Of a DNA stretch of 64,000 bases, positions 35,571 to 46,347 are shown in pieces (the stretch's first letter is position 1; the number at the start of each line of letters is the position of its first letter). The DNA is from Acholoe squamosa (Eukaryota > Annelida > Polychaeta > Phyllodocida > Polynoidae). The stretch is from contig OX439040.1 in NCBI GenBank assembly GCA_949317995.1, forward strand, positions 56,578,089 through 56,642,088, written 5' to 3'. The notes under the pieces were generated by a model. It ran no database searches and had not been told where the DNA came from. It saw nothing but the letters and a program-made list of their open reading frames with translations. Both the position numbers and the translations under genes were made by a program.

Positions 35571-35720
35571 TTTAGTTAGAGCCTGAGCGATAATAGAGAA
35601 CCTTGTGGTTGGGCCTAATTATAGAGGCTTTGGACATCAAGGCAGTTCAGACCTGGCACTGCGAGTCAAGCCTCTAGGAGAAAGACCTAATTTAGACATA
35701 AAGTATAATTGTAGTTCCTT

Positions 35721-36130
35721 GTGCCCTTTATCTTTTGGTCGGCCATAGAATCCCCACTTTGTTAGGTACTCCATGTAAATTAGCATCTTCAGAGGGTTGT
35801 ATTGAAGATTAAAGAGATGGCTTTAGGGCCTAATACTCTGTCAAGTATTGTTGGTTAATGACATTGTCTATTTAGATGCCATGCAAACTATAGGGTTAGG
35901 AGGTCTATGTCAGGATGAAGCATTTTCATGTTCCATCCAGAGTGATTCTGGCTTCAAATCCCACTTCAAATGAAATAGAATTGCTGTCAAATACTTTCAA
36001 ATAGAAAAAGAAGTTTTGATCTTCATTCCCTTTATCACCATTGGGGGCGTTTGATGTGTGTCTAACAACTTCTTAGGGCTAACAGACATAGGAATAGTGG
36101 GGGAAAGAGATGGGGGAGGAGGAGGAGGAG

Positions 36131-36179
<49 letters not shown>

Positions 36180-36410
36180 AAGCATGACGATAGGGGGTAG
36201 GGAGATGGAGGTATTAAGGGACAGGAATGGGTAGAGAAAAGAGGGACATTATTAAAGAGAAGAGTCCCATAGAGGCTCAGAGACCTACAATAGGACTTTT
36301 TGCAAATGACATATAGTTCTATGACCCACTATACGGAATTGACTGGATCCTGCAGAACGGAAACTAGCAAACCACATGGCTAACTCCCAATGCCAATGAT
36401 CTCACCCTCT
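35721..36410. other. No gene seen; (GGA)n/(GA)n tract
   Basis: 36115-36175 is GGA then GA repeats. The Ser/Leu and Pro frames across it are artefacts. Confidence 0.5.
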
Positions 36411-36965
36411 CCCCCAATACACCATCCTCATGACGACCGGACGCCCCGGAGACTGGCGGCACATGACCTCAAAAACACCCATAACAAACTGGAGGGTCTT
36501 GCCAAAATATAACGAGGATGAACCTCGCAAAGTTTTTCAGAGACCGCTGAGGAAAATGTGTATGGCCTAACTCGTTTTCATAGTATTGACAACAACAACA
36601 AAAATACAGCAGAATGTATGGAAACTCTTTTTGGGATGTAAAAAGACGTGCACGTATTCTCTTAATGATTATCCAAACAATTTCTTTCTTGGTTCACGTT
36701 TCTGTTTTGACAAGACCCTCCTTGCCCCTCTGCTGCACCCATGTGCATATATATAGCAGCTCAGCGGAGACTGACCAGGTCCTATGGGGCCATGCACCGA
36801 GGTCATTTTATACGACCGATCATCAAACGGCCAACATGATTTTTGATGTGGCGTCGACATATCGCCGAGCAGGCCTAATTACAATTATATACATGTGTAG
36901 CACTCCACAGAGGCCCCTCAAATGGACAGGAGGCCAATAAAAGGGGCCTCCCTGTGGGAGGGTGA
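36411..36965. promoter_or_regulatory. Candidate regulatory element
   Basis: Non-repetitive. It contains GGCGGCACATGACC, CGACCGATCATC, GCCTAATTACAATTATATAC (homeodomain cores) and a hairpin GGAGGCC-AATAAAAGG-GGCCTCC (36929-36951) whose loop holds a CDX/Hox-like AATAAAA. A 108-codon plus frame (36614-36940) has no domain. Confidence 0.32.
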
Positions 36966-37260
36966 CTGGGTTTGGCAGATCAAAAGGATCTGTTAAATGT
37001 TGCTCTTTGTGGTGAGTGAGTAGTATGGATGAAAAGGGGGTTTGGTGCAGGCGTCCTGTGTACATGGACATAGAGGGAACCATGCATATGTACGTTCTAC
37101 ACCAATACCACACCATTCATATTATAGACTTATGCTATTGACATTGTATTCATGAAATGTGAGAGCATTGTGCATACTGCCAATTACAATACCCATGCCA
37201 AATCAGGCAGGATTACCATAAGAAATAAGAAAATAACTGTGACCCATCAAGCAAGAACAC
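36966..37260. other. No gene seen
   Basis: Spacer; short frames only. Confidence 0.35.
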
Positions 37261-37290
37261 CCCTCCGCGGCAGATTTTTAATTCCCATTT

Positions 37291-37309
37291 GGCCACCAGG
37301 GGGCATTGG
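37291..37309 (+). promoter_or_regulatory. Strong CTCF-like motif
   Basis: GGCCACCAGGGGGCATTGG. The CCACCAGGGGGC core is a perfect match to the bilaterian CTCF consensus. Confidence 0.6.
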
Positions 37310-38170
37310 AGAGGCAAAATTACTGTAAAATCAATATAAAAATATATTAAGCTAATTTTTGATGCAGAATTCAATGGTCTCATTTAAAATGCACCATTTT
37401 CGGTAGAAATGACCCCTATTTGGAAGGTAAAATGAACATTTTCCATGAGAAATCAGCCTATATACCTGTTTCTGGTTGCCATGGCAACCATTCCAATAAT
37501 CAAAATTTGCAGATTTTTATGCCAATTTTTAGGGAAACTCACTAAAGACCCAAATCTGAAAACAGAAATGGAAAATTCCTTCTAGATCAAAATCTATGAC
37601 AAAAATCACCATATTGTTATGTATTTTTTTTACGAAAAAGGCTGATTTATCGTGTTTTTAGATATTATTATGGTTTATAATGTATTTAGAGCTTAATCAT
37701 CAATTTCAAATATGAATAACTACCTATGTTCAAGGTGGGGTTCTGACATAACTACTAGGAATATTTAAGCCAATGATGTCTCATTTTAAAGATCTTCAGA
37801 AGAACTTTGATAATGAGTTTCCCTGCAGATGGGTGTTTTTGCTTGCCTGGTCACAGTTACTTGTTAACACAGGAATCGTTACATCATACAAGGTACAGTT
37901 TCCGCCTCCCCTGTTAGTTATCACGGGGCTAGGGTATTTGAGGAAAATATATGTATAAAGAACGCAGACAAAAGTTGATGTTTTGACTGAGTATAGATAT
38001 AATTATTATATGTAAATCACGTTGATAACATTATGAGGGACACGTGTAGATGTGCCATTTCTGCCTTGTACACGTAATTATGGACCTACATAAAAATATA
38101 TTTGCTTGCATTGGGGAATAGAACAGATAACTATATACATGTATACCTCTATAGAAATAGGGAACCACTG
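37310..38170. other. AT-rich repeat-like stretch with RFX X-box palindrome
   Basis: Palindrome GGTTGCCATGGCAACC at 37474-37489 is a perfect RFX X-box. Sequence style and small shared phrases (CATTTTAAAG, GTTATGTA.TTTTTTA) recall 41326-41937, which has the same motif in degenerate form, so both may belong to one old repeat family. No gene. Confidence 0.4.
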
Positions 38171-38345
38171 CTTTTGTGGCACAATGCTGATCTTCAACCA
38201 TTAACCGTGCGACTGCAATCACATTGATCGTGGGAGACAAGTAGCTCTAAAAACAGCCCAGATAATTAGCATCCCCAGATGCTGTGACTGCTAATAAACT
38301 GCAGCATGTTGATAACACGGAGTTAAGGTTAATTGCATAAGAAAA
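38171..38345. promoter_or_regulatory. Candidate regulatory element
   Basis: TTAACCGTGCGACTGCAATCAC, GATAATTAGCATCC, GCTAATAAACTGCAGC and GGTTAATTGCAT fall in 170 bases: homeodomain, HNF1-like (GTTAATTGC) and PBX-like (TGATTG complement) cores. Confidence 0.3.
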
Positions 38346-39107
38346 GAAGACATGGATGCAGAAATCAGCTGGTTTTTTTTCAAGACAGGTTCTATTCAAT
38401 GGTATCTGAGTCATTCCTTGGCTTTATATTATAGAACCTATACTAATTCCCGGGACTAACTCCTATTGTTGTGGAATATGGGACATACCAAATCTGGCCT
38501 AAGCAAAATTTCCGGGGAAATTCCCAATATTTAGACCCTAAGCCTTAATGGCCAGTCTCCATGTGTGGATTTCAATGTGTTTGAGGCAAGAGCTTCAGGG
38601 TGGGCACTGTGCATAGGCACTTACATAAAATCTTCAAAGTGTTTCGAAATTCATAGAATTAACTTGGTCATATAGATTTATTAGATAACTTTTGAGATTT
38701 CTTTGAATCGTCTTCCTATCTTGCATGGATCCAGAGAAATACACAGTTGAGCTGGATGATGGGATATTCACCACTGTGATCACAGCCTACTGCACAGGCA
38801 GGGAGTGTAGTCATTGTTTACCCTACCAGAGGCCCACTCATATGCATTGGACAGGAAAAAAACATGAGTATTTCATGTTTCTTTGGTCAATGAGGAGCAT
38901 TGCCCTAAACCTTAGCCCTTTGCAGGGCCAGTTTACAACATAATATCCAATACCTACAAGTTTCAAATTTCTCCAAATCACATTATTTCATTATGTCCTT
39001 CAACATGTCTGCCCATACCAACAACAAGTGTACAGTTTTTTATATCTCTCCTCAAGCATGATTATACGATCCTATTTTCAATTCCTATACAAATCCTATA
39101 TAATGGG
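38346..39107. other. No gene seen
   Basis: A 72-codon frame (38725-38943) begins MDPEKYTVELDDGIF, which looks protein-like for its first 25 codons, but no splice context supports it. Confidence 0.25.
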
Positions 39108-39113
39108 CATCGA

Positions 39114-39197
39114 GTATAGTCGACATCAGGCCTACCATGGTGTCGACTATAGTCGACGCTAGGCCTGCCATGGTGTCGACTATAGTCGATGCTAGCC
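39114..39197. repeat. 33-bp tandem repeat built on a SalI-type palindrome
   Basis: Units GTCGACTATAGTCGAC then GCTAGGCCTGCCATGGT occur 2.5 times. The 16-bp palindrome is perfect in the second and third junctions. Confidence 0.85.
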
Positions 39198-39252
39198 CTC
39201 AATGGATTAAGGACAGGAGGGTCCTCAGAGTGAGGTAGAATCCCTGGTGGGT

Positions 39253-39618
39253 CTGGAGGGTGTTGCTCCTATAGTAAAAGGAAGAGCTGGCTAAAAATGC
39301 CCTCGTTTCCAGTCATTTCTTTTCATGTAGCTATAACTTGTCCCTTTTGTTGCTCACAAGTGGTCATGCAAGTATGGTGCTAAAAAAGTGGGATTTGAGT
39401 AGGTACCTAGTTGGGAGAAGTTAATCAGTATGATATACTATAGAGTTTGTGACATGAGTAGGTACCTGATAGTGCAGCTCTCTCTGTTTTAAACAAGGCA
39501 GGTGACTTTTCAGACTAATGTGGTGAGTGCAAGTTGAATAGTGAAGCAGAGCGTGACTTCTTTTGAAAAGAGGGTACCTACTGACAGCTCTTTTTACCAT
39601 AGGAGCAACATGCTCCCG
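39253..39618. mobile_element. MITE, copy 2
   Basis: Ortholog-like second copy of 19290-19698, with TIR GGAGGGTGTTGCTCCTAT and decayed right end ATAGGAGCAACATGCTCC. Lacks the CT expansion. Confidence 0.72.
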
Positions 39619-40439
39619 AGAGAGTGTATAACAAAAGTGGGACCTACGCGAGAGAGCGGCGCTCAGTTATGTAAGTGCCTACTGTGCTCCAGGCATGTAC
39701 TGCTAACGTTAAGTACCGGTACCTATTAAATCTAAGTAGTACATGAGAATGACTCTTTTCTTCAGGCTTACCTGCGCGCCATGCAGAAGTTAAAGTAAAC
39801 TAACTCACATCAAAGTTCTGCATATCGGCCATGACACGGTATTCTTCATTGCCAGGCTATGTATACTTTAAGACTCATACAATGGGTAGGCCCCACTAAC
39901 TTATCTGTCACATTTCTCTGCAATTGTTCGGCAGTCGTCATGCACTATACATTGTTGAGTCTTACAGATTTTGTAGTGAATGTAGATAAGATTCAATGAC
40001 ATCAGCTGCAGATTCATGCGGCCATTATGTCCACATCTCATGCCGTATAGGACTCTATAGTCAGGATCACCTTTGAAGTATTATCTTCTCGAAAAAGCTC
40101 GAAAGGGAGCTACGAGAAGTGAGTTTTACCATGGTTCTTTTTATGCCCCATCTTTCTATTCAAATCAGAGATGTGCATGTAGGGTAAGTCCTTACATTCA
40201 CGTTAGAGAAACAACAGGCAAGAGTTAGTCTTTTGTTGGTCATTGTTATAACGCCCGTGAACATTCTTCATGTCCCTTTCCCCGCCCATTCTAAAGAAGT
40301 CTTTCGCTACGACATGCAACAAGCATTCAGTAGAGATCAAACAAACCACTACATGAACATCTGAAACCCTTATCAGGGGGATCCGAGACGCCAAGCACTG
40401 CCAACAAAAGTCGCCTTTTCAAGAAGCGAAGGCAGCAAG
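39619..40439. other. No gene seen
   Basis: No frame or repeat supported. Confidence 0.38.
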
Positions 40440-40960
40440 GCTCTTGACTGCCGTCAATCGGCTGTGGTCGTAAACTGAGCCTGCGCAACGCCTGCAAACA
40501 TGGCGGTGGACGGTAGGAAGATGATAGTTGAGACGCCGCCTTGTCTTACGAGATCATTGTATAACGTAGGACCGTCATGCAATGGGAGGACGCCTATACC
40601 AAGCAGTACCCGCGCGTGCGCATTGACTATCAAAGGGAACGGAAGCTCCCAGCCAGATCTCGTTGCGGCGAGACACACGAGAACTACACGGGATGCAGTG
40701 AGACTTGCATGGAAGGATGGTGGGGATGCTCTGGGACCCAGCTGCGAGTTGCACCCCACTGTCGTCGGTGGTGGTCGGAGAGGTAGTTCTCGGGCGGTCG
40801 TCTTTCTGGCGGGAAACAATTGAGAAGGAGTAGAGGGCAGAGGACGGCGTGAGAGCGTCAGCGTGCCTACACCTGATCTCAAACCCCGGGCGTGGTTTCC
40901 AGCCCCCGTCCACGCTAAAGGCTTCGATTGTCACGACTCAAGTTCGCAGTTAAACTGTAC
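40440..40960. promoter_or_regulatory. CpG-rich candidate promoter (YY1 and NRF1 sites)
   Basis: The most CpG-dense 500 bases in the window. AACATGGCGG (YY1-type, 40497-40506) overlaps an ATG in good context. CGCGCGTGCGCA (40611-40622) is a perfect NRF1 consensus on the complement. These two sites together typify TATA-less housekeeping promoters. Overlapping frames of 107 (plus, starting MAVDGRKMIVETPP), 119 and 142 codons (minus) are expected where stops are rare, but the plus frame starting at the YY1 ATG could be a first exon; GACGGTAGG would be its donor. Confidence 0.42.
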
Positions 40961-41325
40961 TCACTGGAGACAAAATATCAGCAAACACGAAATGCTGAAG
41001 CACCGATCAACAATTGGTGGGGGTTCAGCTTGTCATGCAACCCATACAGAGTAGGCCACATACACGCATTTCTTGTATCCATGTGCACCCTCCCTATCTT
41101 CAAAACTACTTTTAAATGTACGCCCTATAGGCCATAAAAGAGTGAGGTCAGAGCCCATGCTATATCCATATAGGCACTAATTGAAATTGTACATGAAGGT
41201 ATGTTGTTCCCAAACACCCAGACTTTTATATCTTTGGGAACAGTATACTCAAACTCCTGTGATGAATGCAGGCCGGTATATCTAGCCTTAATTCATATCA
41301 TTCTCGGACTATAGACAATGGCTAA
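40961..41325. other. No gene seen
   Basis: Spacer; short frames only. Confidence 0.38.
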
Positions 41326-41937
41326 TGAGGGGAAAGGGCCCTCCCTGTGGGATTTTTAGTACTGGATTTGGCCACTATAGGGAGCTACAGAGGCTAAAAA
41401 CATGAAAAGTAGACCAAAAATTACTGTTATGTAATTTTTTATACAGAAAAAGTGTTTTTCTCAAAAACGTTCTATTTTCTGGCACTTCCTGTGTATTTGG
41501 AGTGTAAATGGAACGTTTTGAATTCAAATCAAGGTCTAAATAAGCATTATCAAAGATACAGGTTGCCATAACAACCAAAATATATTCCAAATAGAAAAAT
41601 ATTAATGTCAATTGATAGAATGATTCATGTAGATTCATACACTGAAAAAAAACATTGAGATACCATTTCTAGATACAAAGTTATGCTCAAATGTATGGAA
41701 AGGGTTGGCCATCTTTCAATTGATTATTTAAACCATTATGCTAATTAGATGCCTTATTTAATTAAAACAAGGAATAATAGAGCTTATTGGCTGTATCGGT
41801 AAAGTTATGTCATTCCATTTTCGTGTAGCAATATCTCAGAGACCAGAGGGGCTATCTGCAAGAGTTATACCTCATTTTAAAGCCAATGACATCAATTTTA
41901 AATATCACATTTTACCTCGGAGGACCCTTTCCCCTCA
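41326..41937. mobile_element. AT-rich MITE-like repeat
   Basis: TGAGGGGAAAGGGCCCTCC on the left and the complement TGAGGGGAAAGGGTCCTCC on the right are inverted ends 612 bp apart. The interior is AT-rich and non-coding and carries GGTTGCCATAACAACC (41561-41576), an RFX-type site. Target duplication not resolved. Confidence 0.55.
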
Positions 41938-42640
41938 ACTGTCCACAGTCATTGCCTTAATATTAGGATCTGTTCTACTATATTCTAATGTACAGTGATA
42001 CAAAATGCTTACCAACGTAAAGGGCAATAACAATGTCTTTGTTTTTGTTCGCCTGTCCTCCCATTCTGCTTTTTAGTCAGGGTTTGGCACACAATATAGA
42101 TGGCAGGGGTTGGCGGGTTTGCAGTCACCTCTGGATGTATCGGTGGTTACCTTTTGATCTTTTTATGAGATACAATTCCCTGTATACAACCAACTGAACC
42201 CAGCAAATTGTCGTCATCTGTCGCCATGATTGGTCATCAATGGTGACTCCTTTTTGAGTGATAACTCATTTTGTCATCTTTCGCCACTGTGTGTTAGACT
42301 CACATGGCATAGCAATTGCTATTCCTGGTGATCTTGTGCTATAACGATATTGTGTTCCATCTAGCGACATGTGTGAGCCACTTCACACAGGTTGACAAGG
42401 ACTCACGACAATTTGCTGGGAAGGCTACCCACCTTACAAGACCACACCCTTGTCAATATGTACCGCCCTCTGTCAAACCCTACTGTCTCCCACCCAGCAC
42501 CGACCCCTGGAGTATCGCTTACAACGTGGTTCTCTTCTTCTCAACATCTTTGCTCCTTAACCCCTGTGTGTGTCAATCCTGCCCGCTGGGAATACGCACG
42601 ATAGAAAGGTTGAGACCTATAAGGATCCCTATATGAGTAA
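41938..42640. other. No gene seen
   Basis: A 106-codon frame (42316-42636) lacks any domain and is overlapped by a second frame. Confidence 0.3.
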
Positions 42641-42648
42641 CCGCTGTA

Positions 42649-43319
42649 TTGGGGAGTGAGGCTTTTAAGATAATGACATTTTCGTCAGCAGAAACCTTGA
42701 AAAGACTCCGTAAACCTAACATTGTTACCAATGGGTCGTCTTTCTCTTCTGTGCATTCATACAAGTATCTGGGTATTATTATTGATCAAGAGATGAACTT
42801 TAACCTACATGTTAAATCCCTTCTTAAAAATGTTAGATCTAAATAATTTTTGCTATACAAGCTTAGGCGAATGCTGTCAAAAGAAGTACTACTTAGAGCA
42901 TAAGACGTGTGTTCTGCCTATTATTGATCACGCTGACATACTTTATGGTGTAGCCAAAGGTACTTTATTGGATGAACTTCAAGCCATGTCTAGGTTTAAA
43001 CATATTAACTCCTACTGACACAGTACATCATGATGCAAATTTACCTAAGCTTGTTTCCAGGAGGGAATATCATTGCATACTGTATGCTCATAAAATGGTT
43101 AGACATGGTCTTAACCTACGTGTACCCCCTAGATTATCTGATTATCTGATGCTCCTTTACTCTTATCATAATATAAATTGTGCTTCCTATGATAATAGCC
43201 CTGAAGTTAAATGTGCACAACTGTGGAATGGACTCCCGGCAGATACGAGAAACATTAAGGAGATTAGTTCTTTTAAAGATAGAATGAAGATAAGAATGAT
43301 GTCTAATATACCTTAAATA
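42649..43319 (+). pseudogene. Non-LTR retrotransposon RT C-terminus, frameshifted
   Basis: Three overlapping frames (42649-42846, 42809-43018, 42972-43316) together cover the end of a Jockey/CR1-type reverse transcriptase and its downstream region. HSYKYLGIIID with a following NFNLHV is the conserved YLG block after the RT palm. LPIIDHADILYG is the next conserved segment. LWNGLPADTRNIKEISSFK is the C-terminal LWN-LP signature. At least two frameshifts separate them, and everything upstream of the YLG block is missing, so this is a dead 5'-truncated copy. Clade assignment within Jockey/CR1/L2 is not certain. Confidence 0.82.
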
Positions 43320-43722
43320 TTTCTTAAAATTGTAAGCCAAAACCGCATATCACCCCTTAACAATTTTCTTTTTAAATTGTATGGTGTTTTCTGAAGTTTA
43401 AATATGTCTGTCTATGCCGCTATAAAAGTTCTCTTGCCTTGTCAAACAAATGTATATTTCGATACTAAATAAGTCTGTTCCATATATATGGGAGGGGGCA
43501 TAACAATATCCTTAGATGCATCCCCATCCATGACTTTAATTGGTTTGAGTATAATATGTATATGTACTACAACACTAATGTTATATCTGTTTATTTGCAA
43601 TGTATGATCTTTCACGTATTGGGGTATTTGCTCGGATTTGTGAATGTAACACTGTCTACCGTATCTAATCATGTTGTATCTGATTTTCAAAGACCAATAA
43701 AGTTGAATTTGTTCTAAAAAAG
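43320..43722 (+). mobile_element. 3' tail of the non-LTR retrotransposon
   Basis: AT-rich non-coding sequence after the RT stop, with AATAAA at 43696-43701 and a terminal TTGAATTTGTTCTAAAAAA tail. The insertion therefore spans about 42645-43722. Confidence 0.65.
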
Positions 43723-44170
43723 AGGATTATGTCCGACTTCCACCAGGGGATCATTGATGGGTGCAACTTCAGGCCAAGTTATAGACCTAATCTATTCTCC
43801 CATTTGGGTTTGCAAGAGTTATATTTTTCAACCTTCTGTGGCAACTTTAAATGTGAATGAATGCCTGGCAGTCTTATAGTGAACAGACATTTATTCATAA
43901 ACCTTGTTGGCACTTTTTCCACATTTCGCTCAAGTAGAAGCTGAAACTTGTCAGGCCCATTGAAAGGTTACGCTTTTCAATGCTTCTATGGAAAACAGAC
44001 TCAATGGCGGTGGTCGGGGATATAGGGTATAGGGAGGATATGCTTCCAAAACGTTGGCTGTGGCTGTGGGTGGGAGGTTGAAGGGAGGGGATTGGAGTTA
44101 AGGAGATCAGACGGGATGGCTGCAGAAGCTGGGCCTGGTATAAGGCGGGATGGAGGGGAAGAGGGAGAGG
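43723..44170. other. No gene seen
   Basis: Flank between the LINE tail and the fold-back element. Ends in GAGAGG, the probable target duplication. Confidence 0.4.
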
Positions 44171-44589
44171 TACAGAAAGCCATTCGGGTCTAACCGGAAA
44201 CGCGACCGTCGAGTCAAGTGAGGCGACGGTCTAGCTTCCGGTCTAGCAGTGAGCGTGATACTGAGACTTGTTTCTCAACTTTAGGGCTTAAAATCAAAAT
44301 TTTGAATTAACAGAAATGGTTTAAATATGAATATAGCTCTAAATTACATCATTTATATTTATTTGTAAGTGTTTTTATATCTGAATTGCAAGATGAAGGA
44401 AATTGGGGGGTCAATTGACCAAACTTGGGAGTGGATCAATTGAGCCCCTCCATTGAGTCCAGTCAGTTGGTCATTTGACCCCCTATGATTACATCCACTG
44501 TAGGAGGTATTAGATTGAAATTATGTTCTACACACTATATTGACAGTGGTAAATTATTGATAGATGCAGAAATGAAATTTATCATTTTT

Positions 44590-44870
44590 TGGAGTTGCTT
44601 TCCGCGTAGCGGCCGCGAGCGCAGCGACCGTAGCAACTTCATTATGTTTTCGGTTTGTCAGGGATGTCACGGTCGCCTTGTGACGCAATTTGTGACGTCA
44701 TATGTTGGCCGTGACGTCACACGTCAGCCTAGACTGAGCTTCGTCTGTGTCACGGGTTGGCCGTTCACTACTTTGGTAGGGCTACGAGAGTGGCTAACAT
44801 CAGCCCAGAGTGGCAAGTCATGCAGGAGGGATAGGAGTGGCAACTCCTATCTGTGGTCCTTGCCACATTT
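44590..44870. mobile_element. GC-rich insert in the left fold-back arm
   Basis: Absent from the right arm. Begins near GGAGTTGCTTTCCGCG and ends near TTTTTCTTGTTAC. Contains AGTTGCT...AGCAACT and GAGTGGCAACTC inverted pairs, and two perfect TGACGTCA sites. Family unknown. Confidence 0.55.
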
Positions 44871-45267
44871 TTCTTGTTACTTTTGCCCCCCCCCCTTATT
44901 CAATTGACCCCTCCCCCTTGCTCAATCACCCTCTATTTCCTGCTCAATTTCCTTTCTACAGCAGTTTTGATAAGCTCATTATGTTAACAATTTGCGGGAA
45001 GGGTGTCAATTAATTGACAAAGGCCCTGTGAACTGACATATTCAAGCAAAGATCCAGCAAAGATTGACAGATACAGAGGCATCCCTTGATGGGGACAATA
45101 AACAGTCAATACACATTCAATTGGTCATTTGACCCCCTCCTCCATATCCTGGTCATTTGACCCCCCTCCATTTCCTGGTCAATTGACCCCCTCCCCCCCA
45201 AGTGAGTCGATCCATTGAGTTGGTCATTTGACCGCCCCCCCAATCATTTCTTGGACAAATGACCCCC

Positions 45268-45440
45268 GGGCATCCCTAGCCCACTTAAAAGGGTCTATTT
45301 CTTCTCTTTCCTATCCCCTCGGGATGTGTGTGGTGCACATGCGTGGGCACTGACACATTCCCCTGTGAAATTGTGTAATGTAGTTCTTGCCATGAATATG
45401 ACCTTAGCTGTCGAAATGGGTTAAACATCTATTACTCACT
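45268..45440 (+). mobile_element. SINE-like retroposon, copy 3, with perfect target duplication
   Basis: Same family as 404-589. CAAATGACCCCC occurs immediately before (45256-45267) and after (45441-45452), a 12-bp target-site duplication that fixes the ends as GGGCATCCCTAG...ATTACTCACT. This is the hallmark of target-primed retroposition. It post-dates the fold-back element it sits in. Confidence 0.88.
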
Positions 45441-46347
45441 CAAATGACCCCCTCTATTGAGTGGTCATTTGACCCCCCTCACTGGAGGGGGGTCATTTGA
45501 CCAGGACATGGAAGGGGGTCATTTGACCGGATATGGAGAGGGGGGTCAAATGACCAACTCAATGGACTGAATACACATTCAGTTGGTCATTTCACCCCCT
45601 CTCTTTTCCTGGTCAAATGACCAACTGAATGTGTATTTAAGGTTTATTATCCCCATCAAGGGATGCCTCTGTATCTGTCAATATTTGCTTGAATATGTCA
45701 ATTCACAGGGTCCCTTTGTCAATTAATTGACACCCTCCCTGCAAATTGTTAACATAATAAGCTTATCAAAACTGCTGTAGAAAAGAAATTGAGCAGGAAA
45801 TACACATGTAGAGGTCAATTGAGCAAGGGGGGAGGGGTCAATTGAAAAAGGGGGTCAAAAGTACAAATGACCAATTTCATTTCTGCATCTATCATTAGTA
45901 ATTTATCACTGGGAAAATAGTGTGTAGAACATAATTTCTATCTAATACCTCGTTCAGTGGATGATATAGGCCTAAGCTGTGTGTGTGTGTGTGTGAGGGG
46001 GGGGGTCAATTGACCAAAGGAAGGGGGTGTCAAATGACCAGGAAGTGGGGGGTCAAATGACCAACTGAATGAAGGGGGGTCAATTGACCGAGGCCAAGGG
46101 GGGGTCAAATGACCAAACCCATTTCCTCAGTCATTTTCAGCATTCTAACGTTTTGCTAGGTGATAATTACAAAACTATGGTCCTTAAATCAATTTCAAAT
46201 AACTTTTGTCGATTCACATTGCCCATAAAACGACACAAATGCAGAAATGAGCGACACTAGAGCTCCGTACGCTGGACAGGAAGCTAGACGGTCACACTAC
46301 GTGAGTCGACGGTCGAACTTCCGGTTAGACCCGAACGGCTTTCCGTA

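Larger units (their letters stand above)
34190..35720. promoter_or_regulatory. Large candidate cis-regulatory block
   Basis: About 1.5 kb of dense, GC-balanced, non-repetitive sequence. It has AATTATGCATGAAG (34263), a perfect NRF1-type TGCGCACGCGCG (34598-34609), CCAGTAGAGGG (CTCF-like, 34985), CCACCAGAGGGGGC (CTCF-like, 35557-35570), GATAATTAAAGC and CCTAATTATAG. A CCAAT box followed at once by TATAAAAG (35269-35283) could be a core promoter. A 99-codon minus frame (34898-35197) looks membrane-like (about YLLGWISIAAVFVL) but starts at a TTG and has no exon boundaries. I therefore favour regulatory DNA. Confidence 0.42.
44171..46347. mobile_element. Fold-back (long inverted repeat) transposon
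   Basis: Left arm (44171 to about 45265) and right arm (about 45441-46347) are inverted copies. The ends share GAAAGCC(A/G)TTCGGGTC and TAACCGGAA, CGACCGTCGA and GTCTAGCTTCC in order. Further in, GAGGTATTAGAT, TATGTTCTACACACTAT, GATAGATGCAGAAATG and CAGCAGTTTTGATAAGC match in inverted orientation. The central third is packed with GGTCAATTGACC / GGTCATTTGACC motifs. GAGAGG(TAC) flanks both ends (44165-44173 and 46348-46356), suggesting a 6-9 bp target duplication as for Mutator-like elements. There is no transposase. Nested inserts lie at about 44590-44870 and 45268-45440. Confidence 0.82.

Noticed and set aside
38725..38943. Frame beginning MDPEKYTVELDDGIF
   Set aside because: Only the first 25 codons look natural; no acceptor, donor or homologous context could be seen, so it was left as a note rather than a gene.
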